A stretch of DNA of 64,000 nucleotides. It comes from Rhizaria sp. SCN 62-66 (lineage: Eukaryota > Rhizaria, unplaced). The stretch is from assembly GCA_001724265.1 (NCBI GenBank), contig MEDY01000090.1, forward strand, positions 1 to 64,000, in the 5' to 3' direction. Below the pieces are notes generated by a model, which had not been told where the DNA came from, did no database searches, and saw nothing but the letters and a program-made list of their open reading frames with translations. The stretch's first letter is position 1; each line of letters begins with the position of its first letter. The position numbers were made by a program, and so were the translations under genes. Positions 32,463 through 43,294 of the stretch are shown here, one piece after another.

Positions 32463-33558
32463 ATGCTCCGCAACCTCGCCCGCGTCGCGTCCAAGCTCCC
32501 TCGCACCTCCGCGCTCTCCATGCCGGCCCGTTTCTCCTCTAACGCCGTCCGCTGCCTGTCGAGCATGCACGAGCGTCTGACGACCGAGGCCGACAGCTAC
32601 GACCGCCTCCTCAACAACACCGACCCTCTGGCCGTGCTTAAGAACTCCTCCGCGACTGTTGTGGAGAACGACATCACTGTGTCGTTCGATGGTGAGCTGC
32701 ACCGCGTTGTGGTCAGCCTCACGAAGGAGTTTGACTACCGTGAGATGACTGAGGAGGAGTACGCGCAGACTCAGCGCGAGAACTCTGACGAGGCCAACGA
32801 GGACGAGGTCGACGAGGTACGTTGCTATCCGAGATAAACCTCGCTTGCATCCTATCTTTTAAATCTTCAACTCAATATTCAGTCACATCTACCTGTAAGT
32901 CAAGTTGTATTCTCACATATGTACATATACCTCTTTTGACGGCGCTTTCTTAATGCTGTTTCGCCACATTTTAGGTCGCCTTCCACCCCATCACCGCGTC
33001 CTTCACCCCCCTGTCCTCTGGCGCCGGCGCCGCGGACAAGATCACTGTTGTGGGTGAGATGCACCCTGACGGCCGCTGCCTCGTCTCCGAGATCACTCCT
33101 CACTGCAAGGCCACTGGCAACGCGCTGCGCACCATCTCCCTCGGTGACCTCGACGAGGGCTCGTCCACTGCCATCTTCGAGGCGCTTGAGGCCTGTGGTC
33201 TCCACACTACCGCGATTGAGGCTATCACCAAGCACGCCCGCCGTCTCCGCATCCAGGTACGCATATCTACTCTCGATTATCTACGTATCTCTACTCTCGA
33301 TTATCTACGCTTACACGGGGAATCAGACGTTCAGCAAAGAGTTTATTGCATTTTTCAGGACGTATTTTTGCTAAAATTGCGGTGATTTTTCTTGATATAA
33401 CTGACTAATAGTGTAATTTATGTTGCTCTCTCACATACTCAATTTTTGCGCTTTTTTGTGCGACATTTCGTCTTGTTTTGTGTTTTTGCTGTAAACAGGA
33501 GCACGTCGATGCCCTCAAGGCTATCAACGAGTTCGTCCTCAAGAGCACCACTGACTAA
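32463..33558 (+). CDS. MAM33: Mitochondrial p32/C1QBP/MAM33 family acidic matrix protein
   Basis: Exons 32463-32816, 32975-33256 and 33499-33558 (TAA); 231 aa, typical for the family. Residues 1-40 form an Arg/Ser/Ala-rich presequence (MLRNLARVASKLPR) typical of matrix targeting. The body shows the p32 fold elements: an N-terminal helix (MHERLTTEADSYDRLL), FDGELHRVVVSLTKEF, an acidic loop (SDEANEDEVDE), and the C-terminal helices (LEACGLHTTAIEAITKHA, LKAINEFVLKSTTD). p32 proteins form acidic doughnut trimers in the matrix and support mitochondrial translation and ribosome assembly. Both introns use GTACG donors and are phase 0. Confidence 0.9.
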
Positions 33559-35229
33559 GTGCAAAGTAAGTCCCTAACACTTTTATCGCTCGTACAGTGT
33601 AAGTACTCGTCTTACATGCAAGGAACAGATCTCTTTGATGTCTATCTCGAGCTTCATCAACAACGTTCAAGTTATGCTTGAAAGCTAAAGTTCAGCGACA
33701 CACGTCATGGGGATCGTATTCAAGCATGTCATGTCACACAAGACATTCTCGCGGTCTTATGTCATGATGGCGAAGCAAAGCTAAGGCAATGCAAGAGCAG
33801 TATCACCTGGTTGATGTTGTTTCGCTTTGTCACGGTTTTGTTCAGTCGATTGAGATAGGGCTTGGTAGAGTGTGATAACTTATTTTCTCATCCTGTCATC
33901 AGTGTAATTTAACAAGAACAACAATAAACCGAAAATTAAACTGCAACATACCAAACAGAGGCACTACGCCGTGTCTTGGCAGCAAACAACTGACGGCAGC
34001 TCTCGCGACGAAGAAACCTCAGCGCGACCCCGAACAGGCGCGATCGTGCATCACTGCCGGCCCTACTGACAAGTTCACAGCCACTTAATGCCATCGGCGA
34101 TGTCTTGGGATGTCGCCGTTCTGTAACGAGCCTCAATTTACCACAGATGTGAAATATACCACGTTTAAACAATGTCAGCGCTGAATACACAAACATACCT
34201 TAAGTGACCGTAATCACAACATCTAATGGTTACATGTGTTACCGTTTTGGTTAAAAGTAGGGGTGAAAAAGGAGCTTCATGTGTATTTGAAAGAGAAATA
34301 TGACTGTTCATCAAAGAACAAGCCGGAGATGAGAGAGTGATGAATAACCAAAACAAGCCAGAAAAGCACACGGACAGCCTTTGGGTGAAAAGAACAACAG
34401 CGGAGGCGATCGTTCAATCGAGAGCTAGAGAGTCGACGAGTACGTGTGATAGGTTATTCTGACTTATATTCGTAAGAGATTGCTCTGCGTTGGAGTCCTT
34501 CCTTCCACAAAAGGACTCGCAACTATACACACACAGGAACAGTAGCAGCAACAACTCCAAACACAAGATTGTTTGTGGTGAATGTTGTTAATATTATGGT
34601 TGGTGAGTGTACAGAGAGGGTGGGTTAGTAAGAGAGAGGTAGTTTTGTTGCCACAAAACAAAAAAGCATAGCACTGATCGGTTGTAAGTGCGGATTTTTG
34701 TTTTTGTTTGGACTCGCGTGTGGGGCCAGCACAAGCGCACTCAGCAACACTAACAACAGCGCCACCATAAGCGAGGTGTTGGAAGTATTGCAGAAGGGAA
34801 ACGTAGTGATTTGCTTTCTATACGACGCATAGTTCATATGTCTCTGTCCGCTCTAATGAGAGAACATAGCGAGACGCGAAAGCACACTAGTTACGCTTGT
34901 CCCACAGGGAGTCGCATCCCCCCGCTTACAGAGAGTGCAAGGGGAGGTGCGAGTAGTCGGCGAGTCCGGAGGGGGGAGGGACAACAAAGGGAGACATGAA
35001 GCGGTTAGTATCGATCTAAAGCATGAGTTAAAACAACACACACACAACAATGTTATTGGAGTTGTTGTGTCGCGACTGATGCAAAAGAAAGTGAGATTTG
35101 TGAGCAAAGACAAAACATCTAGTCACTCTGAAAGAGTAAATGAGTGAAAGTATTTTGTGAAAGCATAACACGATATCAAACAAATAAAGATTTGTTTGCT
35201 TGTCCGCGTAATGCTTGCGTTGCTCTCGG

Positions 35230-35300
35230 CCCCCTTACACACGCATACACGACTTAGGTTTTGAGACGAAGTCTAAGTGTGTGTGTGGAGTGTAAAGGGG
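35230..35300. ncRNA. Candidate small-RNA precursor hairpin
   Basis: A 71-nt imperfect inverted repeat. Outer arms are CCCC/GGGG, then TTACAC/GTGTAA, then about nine pairs between ACGCATACAC and GTGTGTGTGG (G-T wobbles included), then ACTTAG/CTAAGT, closed by a loop of about 15 nt (GTTTTGAGACGAAGT). Only a couple of mismatches and bulges interrupt about 25 pairs. It lies in noncoding DNA. Structure alone supports this; expression is unknown and the strand is undetermined. Confidence 0.45.
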
Positions 35301-37362
35301 ACACGAGGAAAAGTGACTGACTTATTTGATTAAAACACAATCGCAAGGAACAAACAGCTTTGCTGCAGTTTGAACGTTACGTAAAGTGCTAGTGTTGTTC
35401 AAAATAGAGCAGGAAAGTAAACTGCTGTGACTATAAATCAGCGTCAACAGTCAGGTTACTCACTTACCACAGGTGATATACAAATACCAGTGTGTAAGCA
35501 CAAGGTGATACGAGGCCTTGTCCAGATCTAAGGGGGGTTTGTTTTTAAATCTAAGTAGAATCTGCGTGAGCGAAATGGCACACAACAGAACAGGGGGTGA
35601 ACAACATCAAAGTTAAGGCGTCAGCGCAAACGCGCCCCTCGATCTCCCGACAAAGAAAGTCAAGCCGCAACAGAGGCAGCTTAGCTTCGCGTTGAAGTGA
35701 AAGAGAGGGGCATGCATGCGATCATTTCCTCGCCCTTAGCTAACCGCCACAGCTACACTGTTGCTCTCCAGTTCGTTCATTCGCCTGAGTGTGTGGGCAG
35801 AGTAAACGGATGAGAGCAAGTGTAAAAGGTGCGCTGGTTCGAAGAGCGCACCACCGTGGCGGGTGTTAGTGTCCAGAGAGACGAGTATACAAGGCAGGAG
35901 CCAGTCGGTAAACAGCGCATGTGACGGCGCATCGACATACTGACTGACACAAGTTGTAAGCGTGAAGCTACTCAGGACTTAAGGCGACGACGACTGCAAG
36001 TGTGTGAAAAAGAAAAAAACTTGTTACTGGAGTTACGAGAGCTTGTGCTGGATGTTTGCTTGCTTGTGCTTGGGTTATGTTTGTTTTGGTTGTTGTTTGT
36101 TTTGGAATACGAAGAGAGTTTTGCGAAAACTGTTATTGGTGTTATTTTGTTTTGTTCTTGGGTTTTTGTTTTTGTTTGGTTTCTAGTTTTGTTGATGTTT
36201 TTTTTGAGCGCCATAGAAGTTATTTTTTGTTTTGTTATTTTGAGGGCGTTTTAAAAAGAGAATTGATAGTAAAAATGCATCGGAAGAGGAATTGAAATAT
36301 CAAGGTGACAGTTTCGCTAATGATTTAGCATGAGAAGAACAGAGACTAAAACTATAAAAAAAATAAAGAGCAAGTAAGCAAGCAAGTAAAGATGAAGAGA
36401 AATGAAAGAAAGCACAAGTTGATTCGTAGCTGTCACAAGAGACACACGTTTTGAGTTAGCAGTCGGGTCGCACCAAGTCGACAGTAGCATCACCTCGCAT
36501 AGCTGACACACCAACACCCACTCTTATCAATCAGAGACTTACATTTGCGATGACGGAAGGACGCGTCCGCGTGAAATCTAAGTAGCTGTGTGACGGTGGG
36601 CTGTTAGCAAGGCGTAAGGGTGTACAAAGGGGGATGATGACGGGAAGGGCCTCGCTCACTCACTACCACAAAGCGACAAAACACACAGATGTTGCTCTGT
36701 CGTGGTGTTGCAAGAGTAAAGAGAGCGAGGCTTGAGAAAGAGAGAGAGACTATGTAACGAATATGTAACGGGGGGTTTGCAGCTAAACTTTTGAGAGATA
36801 GATAAAGTTAAGTTGCAGAAGAAAAAAAAAGAAGTTGGTTGTAATGCCTCCAGAGTCCAAACAAGCACTCGTGGACTTCGTCGTCGATGTTATAAGGAGT
36901 TACATGTAAGCCGAAAGCAGTGGTGTCCAGTCACCGCGATCTAAGTACTCGTTACAACTCGAAGTAAGTCCAAGCGAAGTTGAGGAATCGGAAACATAAC
37001 GCGAAAGGTAAGTGTTGATGTTTGCTTAAGTTCGTTGCTGGTATGAGCAGTCATAGTGTAAGAATAGGCGAGCGAATGTACGCGAAGTGAGGATCAACGA
37101 TGTCCAGTGTAAGTAGTTCGTGGTCGCGAGTCTAAGTGGCGTCAAGTGCACACGACAGCGAGAGTCCCATTTCCCCCTCAATCTTGCCTGCTCAGTTTCT
37201 TCTCGATTCCCTCTAATGTTTGTCACAGTTAATCGGCAAATACAACACAGCGGAGGGTATAAACACACTCACACATCAAGTCGTCAGACAGCGAAATTCA
37301 GCCTCTTTGCGAGTGACTTCACAGCAGCTAATTTTTAACACCACTCAGTCTCCCCCTTGCAG

Positions 37363-37630
37363 TCAAGCAGCGGCACACCGAGCGAGAACAACGTCACGGA
37401 CACCAACAAAGCAAGTAGCAAGTCGCAGTGTAAAATAGCAGCAGGAAAAGCGCAGAGGCGACGACCCAAGGCGCGTCAGCCCGTTACGGCGACAGCAAGG
37501 CCTCGGGAAGCAGCAGCAACCACGCTTTCCCAGTGCGAACGCGGTGATGATGCTGATTCGCGAGTCACAGCAACAGCGACAGCAGCGGCGGCGAATGTGA
37601 TGGCGGTGGCGGCTGCGTAGCTGTGGGGAA
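37363..37630 (+). other. Possible exon (weak)
   Basis: An open stretch is bounded by an acceptor-like CCCCCTTGCAG and a donor-like GAAAT|GTACGT. It encodes a Ser/Thr/Ala/Lys-rich segment (TPSENNVTDTNKASSKSQ, AAGKAQRRRPKARQP) and includes an in-frame TAG at 37618-37620. Composition resembles real coding sequence here, but no flanking exons were found. Confidence 0.25.
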
Positions 37631-38186
37631 ATGTACGTGACGCGTCAGCCGAGGCGACAGCAGGACACTTACATTTCCACAGCACACGCGCGCACACTTA
37701 CACACACATACACACCGCTTACCGAGGATTGTTGTTGCTTCCCGCTTCCAACATCACACGTACTTAGCGAATGCTACAGAGTTGTTGTTGTTCGGATAGT
37801 TCAAGATCGATATTGTCGTCGTTCATGCAAGGCAAGAGTGAGAGAAGTGGTAAAGCAATGCCAAGTTACACAAAAAGAGAGAGATTTCAAGTTCTTGTGA
37901 CGAGAGAGTGAGAGTTGCAGACACCGAGCGTGACAGAGCCAGATTAAGTCATGGATAGAGTTGTGACAGAGAGAGAGGGAACATGAAGAGAATAGAGCTG
38001 AAGAGAGCGAGAGAGGTAGAGACTGCGTCAGTATACACGACAGCAGAACACGAAAAGACACAACAACGAAGCACGAATACAGGGACAAAGCGTCCACAGG
38101 TACGCTCGAATGAACGCCAGAGAAACACTAGATATACAAAGCAAGTTCACAACACGAGTGACAGCTGTGAATGAAGCAAGACTTTC

Positions 38187-38356
38187 CAGTGCGCGCAGTA
38201 TGCACTGTGAAAGGAAAGCCAGTCACAGAATCACTTGGATGCTGACAGTAGAGGAAGACTGAGATTAACAGTGCGCGCAGAATGCACTGTTAAGTACTCT
38301 AATCCTAGTCTAAGTCATTGTTGACATTAGCTTGAGAAGTGCGCGCAGAATGCACT
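38187..38356. repeat. Three related stem-loops with conserved loop
   Basis: Stem-loops at 38187-38207, 38267-38291 and 38338-38356 share GTGCGCGCAG(A/T)ATGCAC. The arms are CAGTGC/GCACTG, AACAGTGC/GCACTGTT and AGTGC/GCACT around the same 9-nt loop GCGCAG(A/T)AT. Spacing between equivalent positions is about 70-80 bp. They sit about 0.5-0.6 kb beyond the bZIP stop codon, so they may lie in its 3' untranslated region (minus strand) or in a separate noncoding RNA. Confidence 0.7.
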
Positions 38357-38829
38357 CGTTACATTACATAAAGTCAACAGATCAATCGTGTTTACAGTGC
38401 GTCATTGACATGTTTTCTGAGATTATTAGAAAGCTCGTTCTGTCACTGCGTGTGTTTAATTCGAGCGGCGATAGGTCCAGTCACCGGCCCCTTGACGAAG
38501 TCATCACTCGCACTCGCGCTATTCATTGACGATCGCGCGTTGTCAGTGGGACACGCTTATCAGAGAGCAAGAGGGGTGACACAACAATTTCTTGTCGTGC
38601 CTATATCTCTCTCTCCCTCAAAGCAGTCGCAAACACAAAACAAGCACGAACGAGTCAGCTTTAGCACACGCGAGCGAGGACAGTCAAGCAACGGACACGG
38701 ACGAATCAGCGGCACCCGCACACACACAGCAACACAGAAACGAAGCAAAAAATGTCGCACAAAAAACAAACACTGAAACACACAGAGCATGGCACAGCAG
38801 AATAGCATTAGGCTGGCCTAAGGGGGTAC

Positions 38830-41824
38830 TTAAACGGCGAGGAAGTCCGACCACTCGCACTCACTCTCACCGACATGGCTGTCCTTCTTGCCAGCACCCT
38901 TGTTCGCATTCGCCGTGGCCGCCGCCGCCATCAACAGAGACTGCACAGCAGGAGCAGCAGAGCTGCTGTTGCCGGCAGGAGTCATGGCGGTGTGGTTGGG
39001 AAGGCCGAAGCTGTTGTAGCTGCTCATCATCATCATCGCCATCTGCGGCAGCACCGCGTTCTCAGTCGTGTTGTTGTTATAAGAACTCATGACGGTACTC
39101 GTGACCGGCGCAGCCACGGGCTTCGGGGAGCCGGGCGCGGACGAAGGCGCGGAAGACGGCGCCGACGACGCCACACTGGCACTGGCGCTGGCGCGATTGA
39201 TGTTGCTGTGGGCGGCGGTAGGAGACGCTGGCACACTGTTGACCGGCGTGGACGCCGCGCTATGAGCGGCGGCGGGGGGCAGAGCGAACGAGATGAGGAG
39301 CGAGTCGGCCGTGGGCTTGGCGGACGTAGTGGCGACGAAGCTCACGCTCGACCGAGCGCTCGAGTTGGCGCTTGACTGCGCACTGACACTGGCACTGGCG
39401 GCGTCGCCATCTTCGCTCTCGCTGAAGTAGTCGCTGTTGAGGCTCGCCACACTGGCGCTGGCGCTAGAGCTGGTGGGGGCGGCACGCACGCGCACGTTGC
39501 TCGCGGTGCTGTTGGAGCTCGTGCTCGTGGTGCTCACATGCGAACGAGCGCTGCTGAGGTCCTGGAAGCCAACAAGCGCTGCTGTTGCTGCTGCTGAGCC
39601 ATCAGCCCCGAGACCGTCAGCCCCAAGGCCGCGGCCATGGAGCCCGAGCCCGAGACGGCGATCGAAGTCGGCATCATCGAGGCCAAGCCCGAGCCCAAAA
39701 CCGAGGCCGAGCCCAAGGTTGTGGTTGAGGCCGCTGTGAGCGCTGAGAGGGCCAGCGGCGCCGTGAGGGAGGACACCGGCGTTGTGGTCAAAACCGAGGC
39801 TGCCAGCGTTGTTGCCGCCGTGGTTGTTGAAGCTGGTGTAGCTGCTGAGAGCGAGGAGGGGCCCCGCAGCAAGCTGCTGCTGTTGCTGCTGGCCATGGTA
39901 ATAGCCGGCGGCACTGCCGCTGTTGTCGAGTGCGAGAGAGACAGAGTCAACGGCCGGTGCAGCAGCAGCATTGACGGCGGCAACAGCGCCGAGCTGCTGC
40001 TGCTGCTGGTGCTGGTAGTGCTCGCGCTGGCCGAAGGCGCCGAGAGAGTCGACAGCGCCGTCAGTGCCGGCGACAGCGGCGGGGACGCGGGGGGCGCCGG
40101 CGACAGCGACAGAGGCAGACGGTGAGCCGTTGACGCTGATGCTGAAGCTGGGGCCGGAGCGAGCTGACGCTGCTGCTGTTGCGCCAACAGGGGCGCCAGC
40201 GGCAGAAACGTTGTTGACGCAGACACCGCCGGCGTTGTAGTAATAGCACTGCTGCTGCTGCTGCTGCTGCTGCTGCTTGTTTTCGCAGTGGCGGCTGTCA
40301 TCGCTGTCATCGCTGTCGTCGTCGTCGTCTCCGTAGCTGCTGTGGCCGGCAGCGGCTGACTGCTGCTGCTGGCGGTAGCGCTGGGGGCGGGCGCGGACAC
40401 GGCGCTGCTGACGCTGAGAGGCTTCACCCTGCTGCTGCTGCTGGTTGCTGCCGAGAGAGAAGACAGAGTGAGCGGTGATGCGAGGGACACCAAAGGTGAC
40501 ACCGTTGCTGCCGTGGCCGTGGCCGCTGCCGCGAGCGAGAGTCTGGAGCTGGTGCTGCTGGTGCTGGAGCTGGTAGTGCTGGTGGAGATGTTGTTGTTGG
40601 ACACACGCATCAACAGTTGTGATGGGACAGAGGCCATGGTGTGACCAACAGCAACAGCAGCAGCAGCAGAACCAGCAGAAGCACCGGCCACAGAGGAGCC
40701 AGAGACAGTCGCGTTGGAAGCAGAGTGAGCAGAGGTGTTGTTGGAGTCAGTAGAGGTGGTGTTAGCAGAGCCCTGGACAGGGGCGCTGGGGGTCTCATAG
40801 TACGCAGCAGGGGGAACCGTGCTAGCAGGGACCATGCTAGCAGTGGTGTGGTTGAGGCCGTTAAGAGCAATCACGGTGGCGGCCGAGGCCGGGGGACTGG
40901 AGTTGTACGACGACAAACGCGGCAGCACACCAGACGTCGCCGTCGCAGTTGCGGGGGCGTGGGTGTTTGCGGGGTAAGTTAAGCCGTAGCTGTTGTTGCT
41001 GTTGTAGCCGAGCACCGAGGACGTCGACGCAAGGCCGCCAAACATGCCGCTGTGGGCGACAGTCGCCGCCACAGAGACGTGGTGGTGAGGGTGGGCCTGG
41101 CTTTGGGGCTGCGAATGGGGGTAGCCGAGTGACGCCGAGAGGCCGCTTGCAGCAGGGTGACCGTGGGCAGCGGCCGCAGCAAGGTAGTTCTGGCTCTGAC
41201 TCTGCTGGTGACTCTGGTTGAGAGTCGGGGGTAGCGAGGGCAGGGACGGAGGCGCAAGCCGCACGGGCGGGGGCGGAGTGTTGGCCTCGGGCGCAGAGTG
41301 GGTCGACACCGCAGACGACGGGACGCCGTTGCTCATCGCGCTGCTAGTCGCACCGGCGGACTCGAGGACACCGAAGCGGGCTTCAAGCTCCTTGAGGCGC
41401 GCGCTGAGCTGGACGATGGTGGCGTTGGCATTGTCGAGCTCGCCCTGCAGGGACGTCACCTGCATGCGCTTGCGGCCGCGAGACTCCTGCGCAGCGATGC
41501 GGTTCTGAATCTGGCGACGACGCTTCCTGTGGTTGAGTGGGGGAAGCGTAGAGCAGCACAATCAAGGCGCGAAGAGAAAAAGACAAATACAAAAAGATAT
41601 ATGTAAGTGTTAAGTATTGAAAGAGTGAGGTTTGAGTTCGCCAAATAGTTATGGGGAAGTTGCAGCGAGGTTCTTGGGGAAGGGGTGACGTACTTTTCCT
41701 CAGAGGAGAGCTGGTTGGGCTTCATTTCCAGGAGGCTGCGGTCGTGGTCAGAGAGCTCGAGGATGTCCTCGGGGTCGTCGTCCTCAAACTCACGCAAGCG
41801 GCGGACTTGGCCCGTCGCTGACAT
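38830..41824 (-). CDS. bZIP transcription factor (~942 aa) with an apparent frame switch
   Basis: Exon 1 is 41824-41694, the intron is 41527-41693 (donor GTACGT), and exon 2 runs to TAA at 38830. Splicing makes EEKKRRRQIQNRIAAQESR, a textbook bZIP basic region (N-x7-R) near residues 42-60, followed by a leucine zipper (SLQGELDNANATIVQLSARL). The rest is disordered and rich in Ser, Ala, Asn, Gln and His. Protein-like sequence runs in one frame to about 40600 (YNSNNSYGLTYPANTHAP), then continues in the -1 frame (FGVPRITAHSVFSLGSN; YYHGQQQQQQLAAGP; LVGFQDLSSARSHV) into an acidic C-terminus ESECEWSDFLAV. The original frame also stays open to a TGA at 39534 but has low-complexity S/T/A content. 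A single-base assembly error, a small intron or true frameshifting would all fit. It is divergent from tRNase Z. Confidence 0.75.
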
Positions 41825-42497
41825 GAGTACTGCGTGTTACGGAAGCGCAAAAGAGGCTTGAAGAGAAAGTGGGAAGGGCCTTGGTGTTGCAGGGGAGGCT
41901 TCGTTCGAAAGCGCACGCGGGAAAAGCGGGCAAAAGCTGCGCGTGACAGAAGACAAGATATAAAAATCGGTTGGACTAAGCCGTATCGTATTCTGAAAGT
42001 GCACTGAACAGGAAAATTAAGGACACGTTCGTCGTCATTTACGCATTTTAAGCCGGCACCACATCGCTCAAAGGCGGACCTGGCGGCTTAACTTTGATTC
42101 TGACCACAAACACTTTTTTGTAGCCAGCTGGCTGGCACAGTCGGTCGGTTTGTCTCGGTCGGCTGTTGCCAAGTGCTCTAGACAGACCGGCGAGATGCTT
42201 TTTCATGTAAATGTGACTCTGTGGATCATTTATTTTGTTTATAACTTTTCTTATAGAGCTAAATCGTAACCTTATTGCTATTGATACTATTCGTATGCGC
42301 ACTGACGGAACCCCCTTTGTGCTCTATCCTCTTTTTGCCCTCCCTTGACTTGGTCCCTGCAGCTCGATCCCCGCGGCGCAACACGCGCACCCGCACGCCT
42401 TTCCCTTTGCTCTGCTCCACTTTCACCCCTACTCCCACCTTTGCACTTGCGTAATCCGCCTGTCTGTGCGCCGTCGCCGCGTTTTGTGTTGATTACC
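41825..42497. promoter_or_regulatory. Divergent intergenic region between bZIP and tRNase Z genes
   Basis: 673 bp between facing-apart start codons. 42300-42495 is pyrimidine-rich and GC-rich and looks like a leader. An upstream in-frame ATG at 42345 would extend tRNase Z by 51 residues of proline-rich sequence. No known motif recognised. Confidence 0.4.
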
Positions 42498-43111
42498 ATG
42501 CTTCGCGGCGCGACGGCGACTACAACAGCGGTCGTGGGCCGCATTGCTGCCTCAACTCTCCCTGCCACAGCCGCAGCATCAGCCTCCGCCTCCACTTTGA
42601 CGTCAGGGTACTGCTGGCAGCCGCCGCAGCACTCGCGTCAGCCGGCTGAGGCGCTGTCTTATGGCCCCGCCCGCCCCCAGTCGACTTCCCTAACTACTAC
42701 AGCAACAGCGTCCGCTTCTGCAACTGCGGCTGCTCACATCTCAAACTCTGGCTCTCGCTCTAGCTCGAGTTCGAGCTTGAGGTTGGACTCTGACGCTCGC
42801 TCTGACTTTTCTGGTGCTGCTGCTGGTGCTGCTGGTGGTGATGCTCTTGGGGCGTTGCCGTTTGTCGGTGGGAGCGCGATTGGCTGCGGCGCGTTTTCGG
42901 GTTCTAGTGCTCTGTATTTCTCCAAGAGCCACAGCAAGAGCAGCAACGACAACAACAACAACAGCAGCGGCTCGAAAGCTAATGCCAAGCCGAAAGGCGA
43001 TGCCAAGCCGCATACTACTCTGACAGACACTACTCTTACTTGGCGGGATTTCCGGCAGCGGCAGATTGAGAAGCGGCAGCGGCAGCAGCAGGAATAGCAG
43101 TAGCATCAGCA

Positions 43112-43146
<35 letters not shown>

Positions 43147-43262
43147 CGCAGCAGCGTTCTAATTACAGCGCCAACGACAAGCCGCGCGCCGACAACAATC
43201 CAAACAACGCCAACATTCCTGCGCGCTCTCAGCAAAACAGCGCCAGCAACAACCTGAACAGC

Positions 43263-43294
<32 letters not shown>

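Larger units (their letters stand above)
33559..38829. other. 5.3-kb gene-poor convergent interval
   Basis: This is the longest stretch without a supported gene, lying between the 3' ends of p32 (+) and the bZIP gene (-). Base composition is mixed, with a T/G-rich block at 36000-36260 and purine-rich sequence at 37800-38110. It holds an imperfect approximately 71-nt hairpin (35230-35300), a trio of related hairpins (38187-38356) and one possible exon (about 37363-37630). GTAAGT, CTAAGT and GTGTAAGT words are frequent. It could contain noncoding transcripts or long 3' untranslated regions. Confidence 0.5.

Noticed and set aside
38592-38800. Ser/Thr/Gln-rich + strand frame beyond the bZIP stop
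   Set aside because: A-rich sequence gives polar codons by chance; no start context, splice borders or homology, and it continues antisense into the bZIP C-terminus.
39534-40600. Taking the 675-codon bZIP frame down to TGA 39534 as the true C-terminus
   Set aside because: In this part it encodes almost only Ser/Thr/Ala/Leu, while the -1 frame encodes mixed residues and joins the 235-codon C-terminal frame that ends at 38830.
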